Made by a program: the position numbers and the translations under genes. Below the pieces are notes generated by a model, which saw nothing but the letters and a program-made list of their open reading frames with translations, had not been told where the DNA came from and searched no databases. DNA of 64,000 nucleotides from Turnera subulata (Eukaryota > Streptophyta > Magnoliopsida > Malpighiales > Passifloraceae). Below are positions 10,874 through 20,556 of this stretch, piece by piece. Location: contig JAKUCV010006588.1 of assembly GCA_028386065.3 (NCBI GenBank), positions 1 through 64,000 on the forward strand, given 5' to 3'. Every line of letters starts with the position of its first letter. Positions within the stretch are counted from its first letter, which is position 1.

Positions 10874-12220
10874 ATGGCACAACAAATATCTTCAACCTCC
10901 ATTAATACACCTTTCGACAAGCGAATTGGGTCTAGTATGGAGGACGTCGACGATGCTTTACTGCTTGAAATCCTCCTCAGAGCATCACCCTCTTCCAAAT
11001 TTGCGTTTCAATGCAAGTTGGTATCTAAACGTTGGGAATCCTTGATCTCCAACCCCATCTTCTCCAATCGCTGGAAGGAACTTCGCCAAATTTATCATCC
11101 CAACAGAAGCAAACCCTTTGTCCTCGTCATCAACCTCGGGTCCCAGTGGGACGAACAACACATCATCAACTACGTAGTTTCCAAACCCACCAATCTATTG
11201 GGATGCAATACATCTTTCAAGTTGGATTTTCTTCCATGTTCCAGGCAGGGATTGGCTACCAGTGTTCGAATTGCTGCAACATGTAATGGCTTGATTTTGT
11301 GCCACGCAATTTGCCAAAACCTCGATTCAGGAGAACCAAGAGTGTATTACATATGCAATCCACTAACTAAGCAGTGGGTTGCACTTCCACCCTTCCCTGA
11401 CAAATACCCCTTCATGCAAGGTGTGGCTGTAGGCTTCGTGTGTGATGATGACAAGAATTGCCGGGTTGTGCGACTTCATCAAGGAAGTGAAAGGTCCTCA
11501 ATTCATAAAAGAGGGGGTACGTTTATAGCCGAGGTGTTTTCTTTCGAAACAAACAAATGGGAAGAGAAGGAGGTATGGCATCCACAGAATCGAAAGTTTA
11601 GCTTCATAGAGTACTTCTGGCGCAAGTATTTTTCACATAGTATATTTAGTTGGAATGGCATTTTTTTCGTGGAGAACGATTGTATAGCAAGAGATATTGT
11701 AGCATACAACCCTATGGAGCCAGAGAGATGCCATATAATTAAAACCCCTTGTGATGGATCCATTGAAGACACTGTTTTCGGAGAGTGCAAGGGGTCCTTT
11801 CGGTTGCTGCTACACTGTGGCTTTGACAGTAGCAACATTGGAGGTGGCACTGGATTTTTTAGGATTTGGGAATTAACAGACTATGAAAAGGCAAAGTGGA
11901 CGTTCAAGCACAATATCTTTTTCTATGAAATGGAAACGGACGATGTTGAGTTGAAAAGACAATTATTATATGACCAGGGCCCTAATGTGAAGATTTTGGC
12001 TTTGGACCCAAATTATGAAGATACTGTGTACTTTATTCAAAACTGGACCAGAAGAAACCCAAGACCAGTTTTCTCATGCAATTTGCGGACAAAAAGAGTT
12101 GAACTATTTGATACCATAACATACACAGACTTCAGTGACGGCTCTCTTCACAATATCTTTCAGTTTGGAGTACCAGATTGGCCTGCTCGAGTTCCTGTCC
12201 TCCCATCAAATGTTCCATAA
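10874..12220 (+). CDS. F-box protein A2 (F-box plus F-box-associated domain)
   Basis: Predicted substrate receptor of an SCF E3 ubiquitin ligase: the F-box binds a SKP1-like protein, and the C-terminal associated domain binds the target, which cannot be predicted. Seen: 448 aa from MAQQISSTS. F-box at about residues 25-66 (MEDVDDALLLEILLRASPSS, then KLVSKRWESLISNPIFSNRW); the start of the associated domain is marked by YYICNPLTKQWVALPPFP near residues 160-180; later conserved phrases are FSWNGIFF, AYNPMEPERCHII, FRIWELTDYE and LALDPNYEDTVYFIQ. An alternative ATG 18 bp upstream (MLCRKT) is in frame, but A3 lacks it, so MAQ is preferred. There is no intron in the coding region, as in the paralogues. 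It is the closest relative of A1 and A3. Confidence 0.9.
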   Translation: MAQQISSTSINTPFDKRIGSSMEDVDDALLLEILLRASPSSKFAFQCKLVSKRWESLISNPIFSNRWKELRQIYHPNRSKPFVLVINLGSQWDEQHIINYVVSKPTNLLGCNTSFKLDFLPCSRQGLATSVRIAATCNGLILCHAICQNLDSGEPRVYYICNPLTKQWVALPPFPDKYPFMQGVAVGFVCDDDKNCRVVRLHQGSERSSIHKRGGTFIAEVFSFETNKWEEKEVWHPQNRKFSFIEYFWRKYFSHSIFSWNGIFFVENDCIARDIVAYNPMEPERCHIIKTPCDGSIEDTVFGECKGSFRLLLHCGFDSSNIGGGTGFFRIWELTDYEKAKWTFKHNIFFYEMETDDVELKRQLLYDQGPNVKILALDPNYEDTVYFIQNWTRRNPRPVFSCNLRTKRVELFDTITYTDFSDGSLHNIFQFGVPDWPARVPVLPSNVP

Positions 12221-12289
12221 ACCTTTGTAGGTGAATTAATTTCCTACATGGTAGGATTGAGTTTTTGTCCTGTTGTTTGTCTACATCTT

Positions 12290-12585
12290 TAGCTAGGTTC
12301 GTCACTCTTTATCAACTGTTTAGGATTTTTAATGAGATCTCTTTGGAAGATATGGAGACCGATGATGATTCTTTGTGTGACGCATTATGGGGTCCTAAGG
12401 ACATCTTTGGTAGCAATGCCGTTGTTAAGTGCGATCCACAACAAGCAGAGTTAAATTGTTCGACACCGTAAGCGAAGGGTCGCCCAGGGAAGAGCATTGG
12501 TGCCTCCAAAGTGTCTTTCAGTTACCAGATTGGCCTGCATTGAATGCTGCTGTTCCATAGACTCCATTTATGATAGTATAAAAGA
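12290..12585 (+). pseudogene. F-box relic downstream of A2
   Basis: The frame FNEISLEDMETDDDSLCDAL followed by WGPKD aligns with the segment of F-box D that reads INEILFRQFNTSDATLQRAI. A tail with CCAAAGTGTCTTTCAG and CCAGATTGGCCTGCATTG follows. The same relic occurs after A3 (51400-51446 plus 52955-53040, split by a Mutator-like element) and at 59975-60105. Confidence 0.7.
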
Positions 12586-12639
12586 AAAAAGAAAAAAAAC
12601 TCAATTTTGAAGGTGAATTTAACTCCCTACGAATTGGGA

Positions 12640-13130
12640 TTGAGTTTTTCTCCGGAGAAAAACACAGGATCCTGTGTTTGTCTACATAAATCTTTAGCTT
12701 GGTTCATCACTCTTTATTAATTGATTAGGATTTTATAGTTTCTTTTCTTCTTCTTCTTCTTCTTTTACCTATTGTAGTTTTTCAATTTAAAAAATATATA
12801 TAGTTTCAAAAGCTCGAGGTCAATCTTTCACTATTACATTCAAGCTATAGTGCAGTGAGGTTGCAATTTCCTTTTCACAATAATGAAAAGGTCAGCTGAT
12901 AATGACTATTGGTGTCTTCGCAATGTATTTCAGTTTGAATTCAACCTTGTACTGGCTGCTTCATAACAGTTTGACGGTTTGTTAGATTATGCTCCATAAT
13001 TATTTTGATTGGGATGGCAAGAGCAGCAGATGTTCAAATCCTTAATTTCATTTTCTTCGGTTTGAAGTCCCAATTGGCCTGCACCAGTTCCTCCTGTGCT
13101 ACCATGAAATTAAAGCCCTATTCAACCTTG
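12640..13130. other. Intergenic with F-box tail fragments
   Basis: A (TTC)n run lies at about 12741-12765. Two further copies of the F-box tail phrase (TGGTGTCTTCGCAATGTATT near 12911; CAATTGGCCTGCACCAGTTC near 13071) show repeated duplication of gene ends. No open gene. Confidence 0.5.
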
Positions 13131-13139
13131 TAGTAGCTG

Positions 13140-13430
13140 CTTCATACAACTTGGATAGATGATGATGGATCAAATTTTTTGCTTAGAAGTATCTGGTAGC
13201 TTTAGAGAGGGCCAAGAGGCTCTATTTGGTGTACTGATTAATTAGGCCATATAGTACAGCTGGCGACTTAATCAAATTACCCAACTCTCTGTTGATCTAA
13301 ACCATGTTTTTGGAAATCATCTACTACTTTAGTCAGAGTTCATAAAAAAACAAATCAGCAATTAAACTATATGAATTAATGATAATAGTCACACAATTTG
13401 TTGACAGTCTGTGATTCTAATTACGATACC
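13140..13430. repeat. Intergenic block shared by three F-box 3' flanks
   Basis: Contains GGTAGCTTTAGAGAGGGCCA and, further on, ACCCAACTCTCTGTTGATCT. Close copies lie at 31705-31960 and 62620-62900. In two cases (here and 62.6 kb) the block sits directly downstream of a minus-strand F-box gene of the C/G type, so it marks the duplication unit. Confidence 0.75.
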
Positions 13431-13539
13431 TTTTTTTCTTCAAAACTCATCCTCATGGTATAAGATTTTTACTTCTCTTACAAATATATCAGCAACATAT
13501 AAAAGAAGATGCAAGATGATACACACTTGAGAAGAATAA

Positions 13540-13974
13540 TTAATTGACACCTGATGCAAGCACTGCAGAAACTTGTGTAGGCCACTGTGGTAGTACATAC
13601 TGAAACATAGTATGATATTCCTCCTGATAGGGGCCACCCTTTCATTCCCAGGTATTTTGTTGCTTTCTAACAGTTTCACTTCTTTGGAGTGTAGATTGCA
13701 CGAGAAAATACGATTCATAAAGCAGTAAGGGAGACGCTGATTATGAAGTTTAAAGCGCCAAGAGTCAGAGCGATCATCAACTGTATAGCTATGAAGAAAG
13801 TATTATAAACAATGCCCTCATCATTCAGGTCCAAACCCAAAAGTTCCATATCCGTCCAGGGACCTTCCAATTCTCCTAGCAAACGCCCGTCATTGGTGTC
13901 GAATTCGTCGTAAAAGAGATTATACCTGAAGCTCCATTCTCCTTTCTCGTAGTCTTTTAATTCCCACATCCTAA
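13540..13974 (-). pseudogene. F-box pseudogene H, C-terminal part, split by CACTA element
   Basis: Read on the minus strand it encodes the end of a C/G-type F-box protein: MWELKDYEKGEWSFRYNLFY, then FDTNDGRLLGELEGPWTDME, MNRIFSCNLHSKEVKLLESN and finally the terminal ASGVN. It has frameshifts near 13640 and 13800. The gene stops exactly at 13974, where the CACTA element begins; the preceding codons resume at 28606 on the other side (GATAGATTGTTTCTTA). Intact C has the uninterrupted sequence at about 46190-46210. Confidence 0.85.
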
Positions 13975-14029
13975 CACTACTAGAAAACAACCCTTTACTA
14001 ATGGATTTTGTGTGAAGCAAAATTTCCGT

Positions 14030-14510
14030 TACTAATAGTGACGGATTTTGCAAGGAATCGGAATGTCAGGCAAAAGTGAGCTTTGCAACAGGATTAGTTA
14101 GGAAAATTTTCCGTCACAAAAAGTTAGTGACGGATTTAGCGAGGGATTATTTTTCCCTGACAAATGCCGTGAGTAATTTTTGCCCACGAATCTAATATTT
14201 TTCCCGCCTCCTTCCCGCCTTTGTCGTGAGGGATCTGTGAGGGAATTGTCCGTTACTAATTTGTAACGGATATTTTTTTCCTTACAAATTGCAACGGATA
14301 ATTTTTCTTTACAAATTGTGACGGAATTTTTCCTTACTAATTGCACGGATAATTTTCCGTTACTAATTGCGACGGATAATTTTTGTTTACAAATTGTGAC
14401 GGAATTTTCCCTAGTAATTGCAACGGATAATTTTCTCTTACTAATTGTGACAAAATTTTCCCTTACTAATTGCAACGGATAATTTCCCCTTACTAATTTT
14501 TAGTATATTA
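14030..14510. repeat. CACTA left subterminal repeats
   Basis: About ten imperfect copies of a 25-30 bp unit with the core AATTGCAACGGATAATTTT, with alternation of GACGGA and CAACGGA. The related right-end set is at 28250-28590. In known CACTA elements (En/Spm) such repeats bind TNPA; the role here is inferred. Confidence 0.8.
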
Positions 14511-14519
14511 ATAACTTTA

Positions 14520-15106
14520 CCCTTTTCTTCTCCTCTCTCATTTCTTTCCTTTCTGTCTTACGATTCTCCGCCGCTTTCTACCAAAGTTTTTTACGAATCC
14601 ATTAAATTTAATTTTTCTTATTTCCCCCATTCCTTTCTTCCCACTATAATAATTTACTTAATTTTTAAAATATTGTTTACTAAATTTTAGTTGATGTTAC
14701 ATGTCTTAATTATATAGAAATTATTAGTATAAATTTGCGGTGGAAGTATTACGAATAGGACCAAACGGTCTTGGACATTCTAAAATTTTAAATATATTCA
14801 GAGGTAAAATCATAAATTTTCACTAATTACTGAGTAAGAAAAATTTGAACACAATTTTTTTAAAAAACAATATTTTTAATTTTCCCTATAAAATGAATAT
14901 GGGAGAGTTTATTAAATTAAAAAATTATATTTGTGTGTTGTTCCATAAAAATATATAAAAGGTAATAATTAGGTAATTAGTCTGTATAGATGACTAGGGA
15001 GACATGTTAAGAATTCTATATGATTCTAATGTCATTGTAATAGGCAAATGAGTATTCCATACGATGAGTTCCTTCATGTTCGTGGGATGAGTGAGATCGG
15101 CAACTC
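14520..15106. other. CACTA interior, left of Copia-1
   Basis: AT-rich non-coding sequence; I see no gene or structured repeat in it. Confidence 0.5.
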
Positions 15107-15111
15107 GATGG

Positions 15112-16708
15112 TGTTAGAACAATAGCCCTACGCTAGAGGGGGGGTGAATAGCGTTTATCGGATTAAAACGAAATAAGCAGGAAATAAATGCGGAATTAAA
15201 GATTGAAGGACACAAACAATTTATCCTGGTTCACACACACACTACTTGTGTGGCTAATCCAGTCCTTCAAGAGACTCTCTTGAAGATTCCACTATCTATG
15301 TTAAGCATACGGGTGCTTAACAAACCGTTACAAACCTAGAGTTCTAATCACAAGAAACTCTAATCTCTTGCTTGAAGATACCTCACTTCAAGACTTCTCA
15401 CACAAGAAGATATACCCTCTTCCTATGAATCTCAACAAGGGAACTAACCTCCCTTAAGGTGTATAGCAATACAATCACTCTAACAAAAGCTCTCACAAGA
15501 GTAGATATGAGTTACAGAATTTAAGCTCAAAAAGGCAACTCTCAAATCCTCAATAGGATACTGGCTCAATAAAAATTGATTTTGATGTATGAAATGAATG
15601 CTTCAATATTAAGAGTTGATTTGTTTTGAATCAGAGCTGAAAATGCTTAATTTGTAGCTCTGAAAAGTCATGGAGTCGTTTGAAAACTACCCAAGAAAAA
15701 GCTTTAAACAAAACATAGTGGGTGCTAAAAGTTGTCAGCAATAACGGCCATAATATCGATGTTTAAAGGCTCAACATCGATGTTTTGTCCAGTAAATTTG
15801 AATTTTCGGACTAACGGTAACTAAAACATCGATGTTCTCAAACCCATCATCGATGTTATTTTGATTCTGTGTAAAAATCCTTTAAAGCTTCATATGAAGA
15901 ACATCGATGTTTTAAAAACAACGTCGATGTTATTTTGTTTCTGTGAAAAATGATTAAAGCTGACCATTGAAGAACATCGATGTTATGAAATCCAACATCG
16001 ATGTTCTGCTTATGTAAAGGATATTTTCAAATGCAACGGTCATGAGAACATCGATGTTTAGGAATCCAACATCGATGTTCTGAGCCTTCTGCCAATTTTT
16101 GGAAAATTCTTTGAAGGCATAAACATCGATGTTTAGATTACAACATCGATGTTTTTGAGCTACTGCCAACTTTTGGAAAAATGGTTGAAACTAAGAACAT
16201 CGATGTTTGGGATTCCAACATCGATGTTATTTTGGCTTGGCAAAAACGATTTTAAAGTCGACTTGAAAGAACATCGATGTTACAAGTGGGAACATCAATG
16301 TTATGACTAATTTTAAAAGCAACGGTCATTATAACATCGATGTTATGTATTCCAACATCGATGTTATTTGCCTACTGCCAATTTTTGAAAGATTGTTTGA
16401 GGGTATAACATCGATGTGGTGAAATATAACATCGATGTTATTGACTCAAAAAAATAGTTTGATGTTTTATGTGGTGCATGAGCAAACTTTATCTTATTTT
16501 GAGACAATGTCCTTGAAGAGTTGAGTGTTATACCTTGTACAATTTATAAATCTAACTCTTCTTTCTTGGCTCTTCAATCTTGTGCTCATTCACTTTGATC
16601 CTTTGCTCTTGAATGGTTTCTTTTGCTTGAGGATTCATTTCTTTTTGCTTCCTGAATAGTTTGTCAATATCAAAACCTCTAAGAAGCAAGGAGGCATTAG
16701 TTTCAACA
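15112..16708 (-). repeat. Copia-1 3' LTR (complete, 1,597 bp)
   Basis: Bounded by the GATGG duplication on the left and by the polypurine tract on the right. On the minus strand it runs TGTTGAAACTAATGCC...GTTCTAACA, a TG...CA LTR. The central 700 bp is an array of paired palindromes. The only frame in it (15954-16169) is generated by the palindromes and is not a gene. Confidence 0.9.
15750..16445. repeat. Array of paired AACATCGATGTT palindromes in 3' LTR
   Basis: Ten pairs of the 12-bp perfect palindrome AACATCGATGTT, or copies off by one or two bases. Within a pair the two palindromes start 20-21 bp apart (12 bp plus 8-9 bp spacer) almost without exception; pairs are about 60-80 bp apart. 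Spacers differ between pairs (ATGAAATCC, TAGGAATCC, TGGGATTCC, ATGTATTCC), several ending in TCC. The 20-21 bp period is two turns of B-DNA. Decayed copies often show CG to TG or CA changes. The same array is at 25810-26500 in the other LTR. Confidence 0.9.
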
Positions 16709-16720
16709 ATTTCCTCCTTT
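16709..16720 (-). other. Copia-1 polypurine tract
   Basis: On the minus strand AAAGGAGGAAAT lies directly before the 3' LTR start TGTTGAAAC: the expected primer for plus-strand DNA synthesis. Further purine tracts of the form AGGGGGAA lie upstream at about 16797, 16830, 16857, 16890, 18803 and 20443 (as TTCCCCCT on the + strand). Confidence 0.75.
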
Positions 16721-16979
16721 ATGATAGTGACAAACAATGAAAGTATATGCCAAGAGTTAGTATATGCCAAGTTGTATAGATTTCAAAGTGGGATGAATTC
16801 CCCCTAACTTGATGATGCATATATTTATTCTTCCCCCTTAAAGTATAACTTATGATTCCCCCTGAGTAGGATGCATATACTTTTCTGTGATTGCTTCCCC
16901 CTTTTGTCATTAGCAAAAAGAAATGGCAAAAGCAAAGTTTGATTGAATTGAAAAACAAAGCATAAAACATAAACATAAG

Positions 16980-18089
16980 TTAAAAATTAAAGTTGAACCC
17001 TTGAAAGGTTGTGTGAGATGGTGGAGGATCAAAGTTGACATGAGCAAAATAGGCACGTAAGTCATGTCCTTGCCTTTGTACCTCCAGGTTGATTCTGTCA
17101 ATGGAGCGTCCCAAGCTACGGAGAGTGGCGGCAATTGAGTCTAGTGTAGCGGCAGGAGCTGGAGGAGCGGGTGCTGGAAGAGCTAGTAGTTGAGGATCTG
17201 CTGCTCGTGCAGGCCTCGGGACTTCCTCGGATGGACGCTTGTGAAAAGTGGCATCATTAATTCCCCAAAGTTTGGAGTGAGTAGTTTGAGTTCCTTCAAA
17301 GGGAGTCAGTCCTGCACTCAAACAAATATTCACAACAAAAAAGGCATAAGGAAGGGGATGGTCGTTGGAAGTGTGCTCGGCCATGTGCATGAGCACAAAT
17401 CGTGCCCAATTGATCGGAGCTCTGTGAATAATGGCGTGCAGGACTTTTTCGTCCTCAATTGTGAAGTTGGTGTGATTACCGGCCCGAGGTTTGATCACCC
17501 GAGTAAGCAAATAGAAAAGCACTCTGTACTCCGGGTTGATTGAATGAATGGTTGGCCGATTGGAGTGATTACGGCGCACTTCAGTGAAACCGAGATCAGA
17601 CAACAGCTGGGTTTCATGGAGAGTAAGGAAATGATCACCTCCATAAGTGACGATGTCATCGCCTTGGACAGGTAGGCCTACAATCTGTCTGAACTCCTCC
17701 AATGTCACCTGAAAGCGTCTCCCATTGACGCTGGCAGAGAGGACATCACCGTCACGGTGAAGGGTTGTGCAGAAGGCGCGGATGAAGTCCGGATTGAAAT
17801 GGTATTGCTTCCTCGTCACAAAGTCCCAGAGACGGGATTCCCGTAAGTGACGTTCAAGGTTAGCAAATTACTTCTTCTGTGGGTAATCTTTTGGAAGATA
17901 CCGAAGAGAAGCGATGGCTCGAGTTGCGTAGAAGGATTTGTAGTGTGTAAGCTCATCTTTGGAACTAAACCAAATTTCTGAATTGGGCACAGAGTATTTG
18001 TGAGGAGCACTTGAGGATCCACCCTTTTTCTTGGTTTGATGGTCATGAGCAACTTGTTTGCCCTTAGAACGACGTTTATCACCAGCCAT
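16980..18089 (-). pseudogene. Extra ORF after pol: putative plant transposon protein domain
   Basis: One reading frame of about 370 codons from MAGDKRRSKGKQVAHDHQ at 18089 to the stop at 16980, broken only by one TAA at 17868-17870 (after YPQKK). The basic N-terminus may be a nuclear signal. The core (residues about 95-260) includes FIRAFCTTLHRDGDVLSASV, RRFQVTLEEFRQIVGLPVQG and INWARFVLMHMAEH, which fits the putative plant transposon protein family (Pfam PF20167, from memory). The tail is rich in Pro/Ala, followed by a helical stretch (LDSIAATLRSLGRSIDRINL). It occupies the position of the env-like ORF of SIRE elements. Function unknown. Confidence 0.7.
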
Positions 18090-18284
18090 TATAGAAGGAA
18101 GAAATGAAAGGAAATTTGTTGTTTGTGTTTGTAAAGGGATGAATGGAGATGGTAATGATTGTGCAGAAGTTTACAGAGTGAGGAGTAAAAAGAGAAGCAT
18201 GGTTTATATAGTAAGACTCAGAAAAGTAGCCGTTGGGTAGCCGTTGCAATGCTCCAACGGCTATATTTTTTTTGAAAAATATCT

Positions 18285-18775
18285 GTTAAACATCGATGTT
18301 GGCCTATGAAATATCGATGTTTGCTGATGCTTGGTCAGCGAAACATCGATGTTCTGCAAATAACATCGATGTTTTCAACGGTCGGCCGATAAACCCGCAT
18401 AGCGTAACGGCTATATTTTTGAAATTGCATCGGTGCAAACATTGATGTTGGTCCTCAACACATCGATGTTTTGGACCTTCAGAAATTTAGACAAATTAAA
18501 TGAGATGGTGCAAACATCAATGTTGGATGACTAAACATCGATGTTGCAGCGAAAGTTTTGAAGACTTACCTGAACATCGATGTTGTGAAACGCAACATCG
18601 ATGTCATTGTATTTGATTGATGTCTAAATTGTTCTCTGGATGAAACTGGATGGTTCTCTTGATTAAACATCGATGTTGGACTTTAAACATCGATGTTTTC
18701 TGGCTACTCGTCCAATTCTGCTTCAATCCGAATTGATCAAACATCGATGTGTAGGGTAACAACATCGATGTTTTT
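18285..18775. repeat. Internal array of paired AACATCGATGTT palindromes
   Basis: Seven more pairs of the LTR palindrome, upstream (in element sense) of the extra ORF and outside the LTR. Spacing within pairs is again close to 20-22 bp. One additional pair is at 20399-20431. The sequence between pairs is unrelated to that in the LTR array, so only the paired palindrome is conserved. Confidence 0.9.
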
Positions 18776-18799
18776 TTTTTTTTTGGTTCCACCAGATTT

Positions 18800-18880
18800 T
18801 TGTTCCCCCTATCGTTTGGCCTTAGTGAGGGGTACCTGCAAAACATAGTTAGACGAGCCTCAGGTGCTCGAGTTAGCAAA
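18800..18880. repeat. Direct repeat bracketing the antisense chimeric ORF
   Basis: The phrases TTCCCCCT, TTAGTGAGGGGTACCTGCAA, GAGCCTCAGGTGCTC and GAGTTAGCAA recur in the same order at 20441-20520 as TTCCCCCT, TTAGTAAGGGGAGTACCTGC, GAGCCTCCGACGCTC and AAGTTAGTAA. Both are preceded by AACATCGATGTT pairs. The segment 18881-20440, which holds the chimeric ORF, lies between them. Confidence 0.7.
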
Positions 18881-19348
18881 GATAATACACGACCTTTAGT
18901 AAGATGAAACATGTGTGACAATTTTAAGGGTAGTAAGATGGCCTCTGCCTCTAAGAATTATTTTCGTGGATTTCTATCGTCCCTGAATGAGGAGGTATCT
19001 CCTTGTCGTAAGTATATCGGGCTCGAGAAAATGTCTTCTCAGTTGGACTTTGGTTGCCTCTGATGCCCAACTAATCAGACAGTAAATCCCGTGATGAATC
19101 AATAATGCAAGTTAGGCCAGGATTTTCAACAAAGCAGATGCTTGATTATCTGAAAAATTGGATGTTAGTAATAAATGAATTGGCAAGTGTCTCAAAAAGA
19201 AGATTCTTGAAAATCGGAGTAGTTTGGAGGGGCCTTTGTCTGAAGATTTTTCAAAGATGGGTAGGGGTCACCTCCGAAACAAGCTCGGGACATTCCAGAA
19301 TTTGGTAGGGATCACCTTCTGAGAGAAGAAGCAATATAGTTGTGTTTC

Positions 19349-19356
19349 TATAAATA
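19349..19356 (+). promoter_or_regulatory. TATA box of chimeric ORF, copy 1
   Basis: TATAAATA followed by GGC, 93 bp upstream of the ATG at 19442, then an A-rich leader. Transcription from here would run against Copia-1. It is a sequence match only. Confidence 0.4.
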
Positions 19357-19441
19357 GGCATATGATATAGCTCATTAGACACAGAAAATTATAAGCCAAT
19401 TTCTGAAAGAGAGAAAAAAAATCAAAAGCAAAAAAAAAAAA

Positions 19442-20122
19442 ATGCCTTCCCCTTCCACTGTATTTTTTGTTGAGGGTGCAGCTGTAGGTAGGAGAAACCG
19501 ATTAGCCTATAGTGTAAGTGAGCCGCCTGAGGAGCTTCCTATTGAACTAGGAAGAATGTCTCGCTTAGTATTTGTTGATGAGCTCTACTCCTCTAGATTT
19601 ATTGTGACACCCATGGAAGAGACTGTTTTTCTTGAGAGTCAAACTCCACTTAGAACATCCTTCTATGGTACTGCCAATGCCACCATGTTCTTCATATCTA
19701 AAAGACTTGAAAGTTTTCAACTGGAGTCTACCCTTCAAACCTTAGAACAAGGAAGTTATTACCGTCTATCAATGACTGCTCAGAGTGCTGCACAGGCCCC
19801 TGGCTTACCACCGACGTGGCCTAAGGTTCGCCTGCTAGTGTGGAATTGCAGAGGAATCACGAGGCGCTCTGAAGACTTTGCAAGAATGTTGAGAGACTTG
19901 AAGAACCAGTACAAGCCGAACATGGTGCTGCTCACCGAGACATTATGGCAATCGGGCGAAAACCACGGGGTCATCCCTCTCCGTTTTCCATCAGTGAACT
20001 GGTTTGAAATCCCTAGCCAGAATAACACGGGTGGAATGTGGTTTGCATGGAGCGATAGTGTGAGGGTTAATGTAGTCAGTGACCCCAATATCTTCTCTGT
20101 AACTGTTGTACCAAATCGTTAG
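19442..20122 (+). CDS. Chimeric ORF: unknown N-terminus plus half LINE endonuclease, copy 1
   Basis: Open frame of 226 aa on the + strand, antisense to Copia-1. Residues 1-115 (MPSPSTVFFVEG, RLVFVDELYSSRF, TPMEETVFLE, SFYGTANATMFFIS) match no family I know. Residues 125-226 match the N-terminal half of plant LINE AP-endonucleases: VRLLVWNCRG (Asn at about 135), KPNMVLLTETLW (Glu at about 166), GGMWFAWSDSVRVNV. The frame ends at VVPNR, before the second half that carries the remaining catalytic Asp and His residues, so nuclease activity is unlikely. Copy 2 at 39281-39964 has the same fusion point and the same end. A TATA box lies 93 bp upstream and AATAAA at 20191. It could be a captured gene, a retrocopy or an element-encoded antisense gene. 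Confidence 0.6.
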   Translation: MPSPSTVFFVEGAAVGRRNRLAYSVSEPPEELPIELGRMSRLVFVDELYSSRFIVTPMEETVFLESQTPLRTSFYGTANATMFFISKRLESFQLESTLQTLEQGSYYRLSMTAQSAAQAPGLPPTWPKVRLLVWNCRGITRRSEDFARMLRDLKNQYKPNMVLLTETLWQSGENHGVIPLRFPSVNWFEIPSQNNTGGMWFAWSDSVRVNVVSDPNIFSVTVVPNR

Positions 20123-20190
20123 GAGCTAGATTATGATAATTGTAATATGTGTATTTTAAGTTTCAGTGGTTGTACTCTATCTTTATAATC

Positions 20191-20196
20191 AATAAA
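20191..20196 (+). terminator. Polyadenylation signal after chimeric ORF copy 1
   Basis: AATAAA, 69 bp after the stop codon, in a T-rich and TTGTA-containing context typical of plant 3' ends. Sequence match only. Confidence 0.35.
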
Positions 20197-20556
20197 AGTA
20201 TTTATGTTTTCAGCATGTGTATGACATAAAATTCTTCCATGTGAGTGTTCATCAAACAAGCTGATGTTTCAATTTGATCAATTGTGCACTAACTATATGC
20301 TTAACATGAATTGAGAGAAAACTGAATATTCTTCCTGAAATATTTAGTCATGAGCATGCAAGATTGAGTGATAAGTGCAAAATCGGACCAGAAGATGACA
20401 ACATCGATGTTTACTAAACAACATCGATGTTCCATATTATGATTCCCCCTAGCTTGTTGCTTTTAGTAAGGGGAGTACCTGCAAAACAAAATTAGGGGAG
20501 CCTCCGACGCTCAAGTTAGTAATGTTAAAAAAAAATATATATAAATAATGCATAGA

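Noticed and set aside
12265..12471. Independent small gene after A2
   Set aside because: Its second half aligns with the C-terminal domain of F-box D; it is a relic.
15954..16169. Open frame in the Copia-1 LTR (also at 26014-26229) with recurring NIDV residues
   Set aside because: The recurring peptide is the translation of ACATCGATGT palindromes; no start context or homology, so not a gene.
15750..16445. Regular repeats with spacers, resembling a CRISPR array
   Set aside because: Repeats are 12-bp palindromes in pairs at two-turn spacing inside an LTR of a plant retrotransposon; spacers are 8-9 bp. Not CRISPR.
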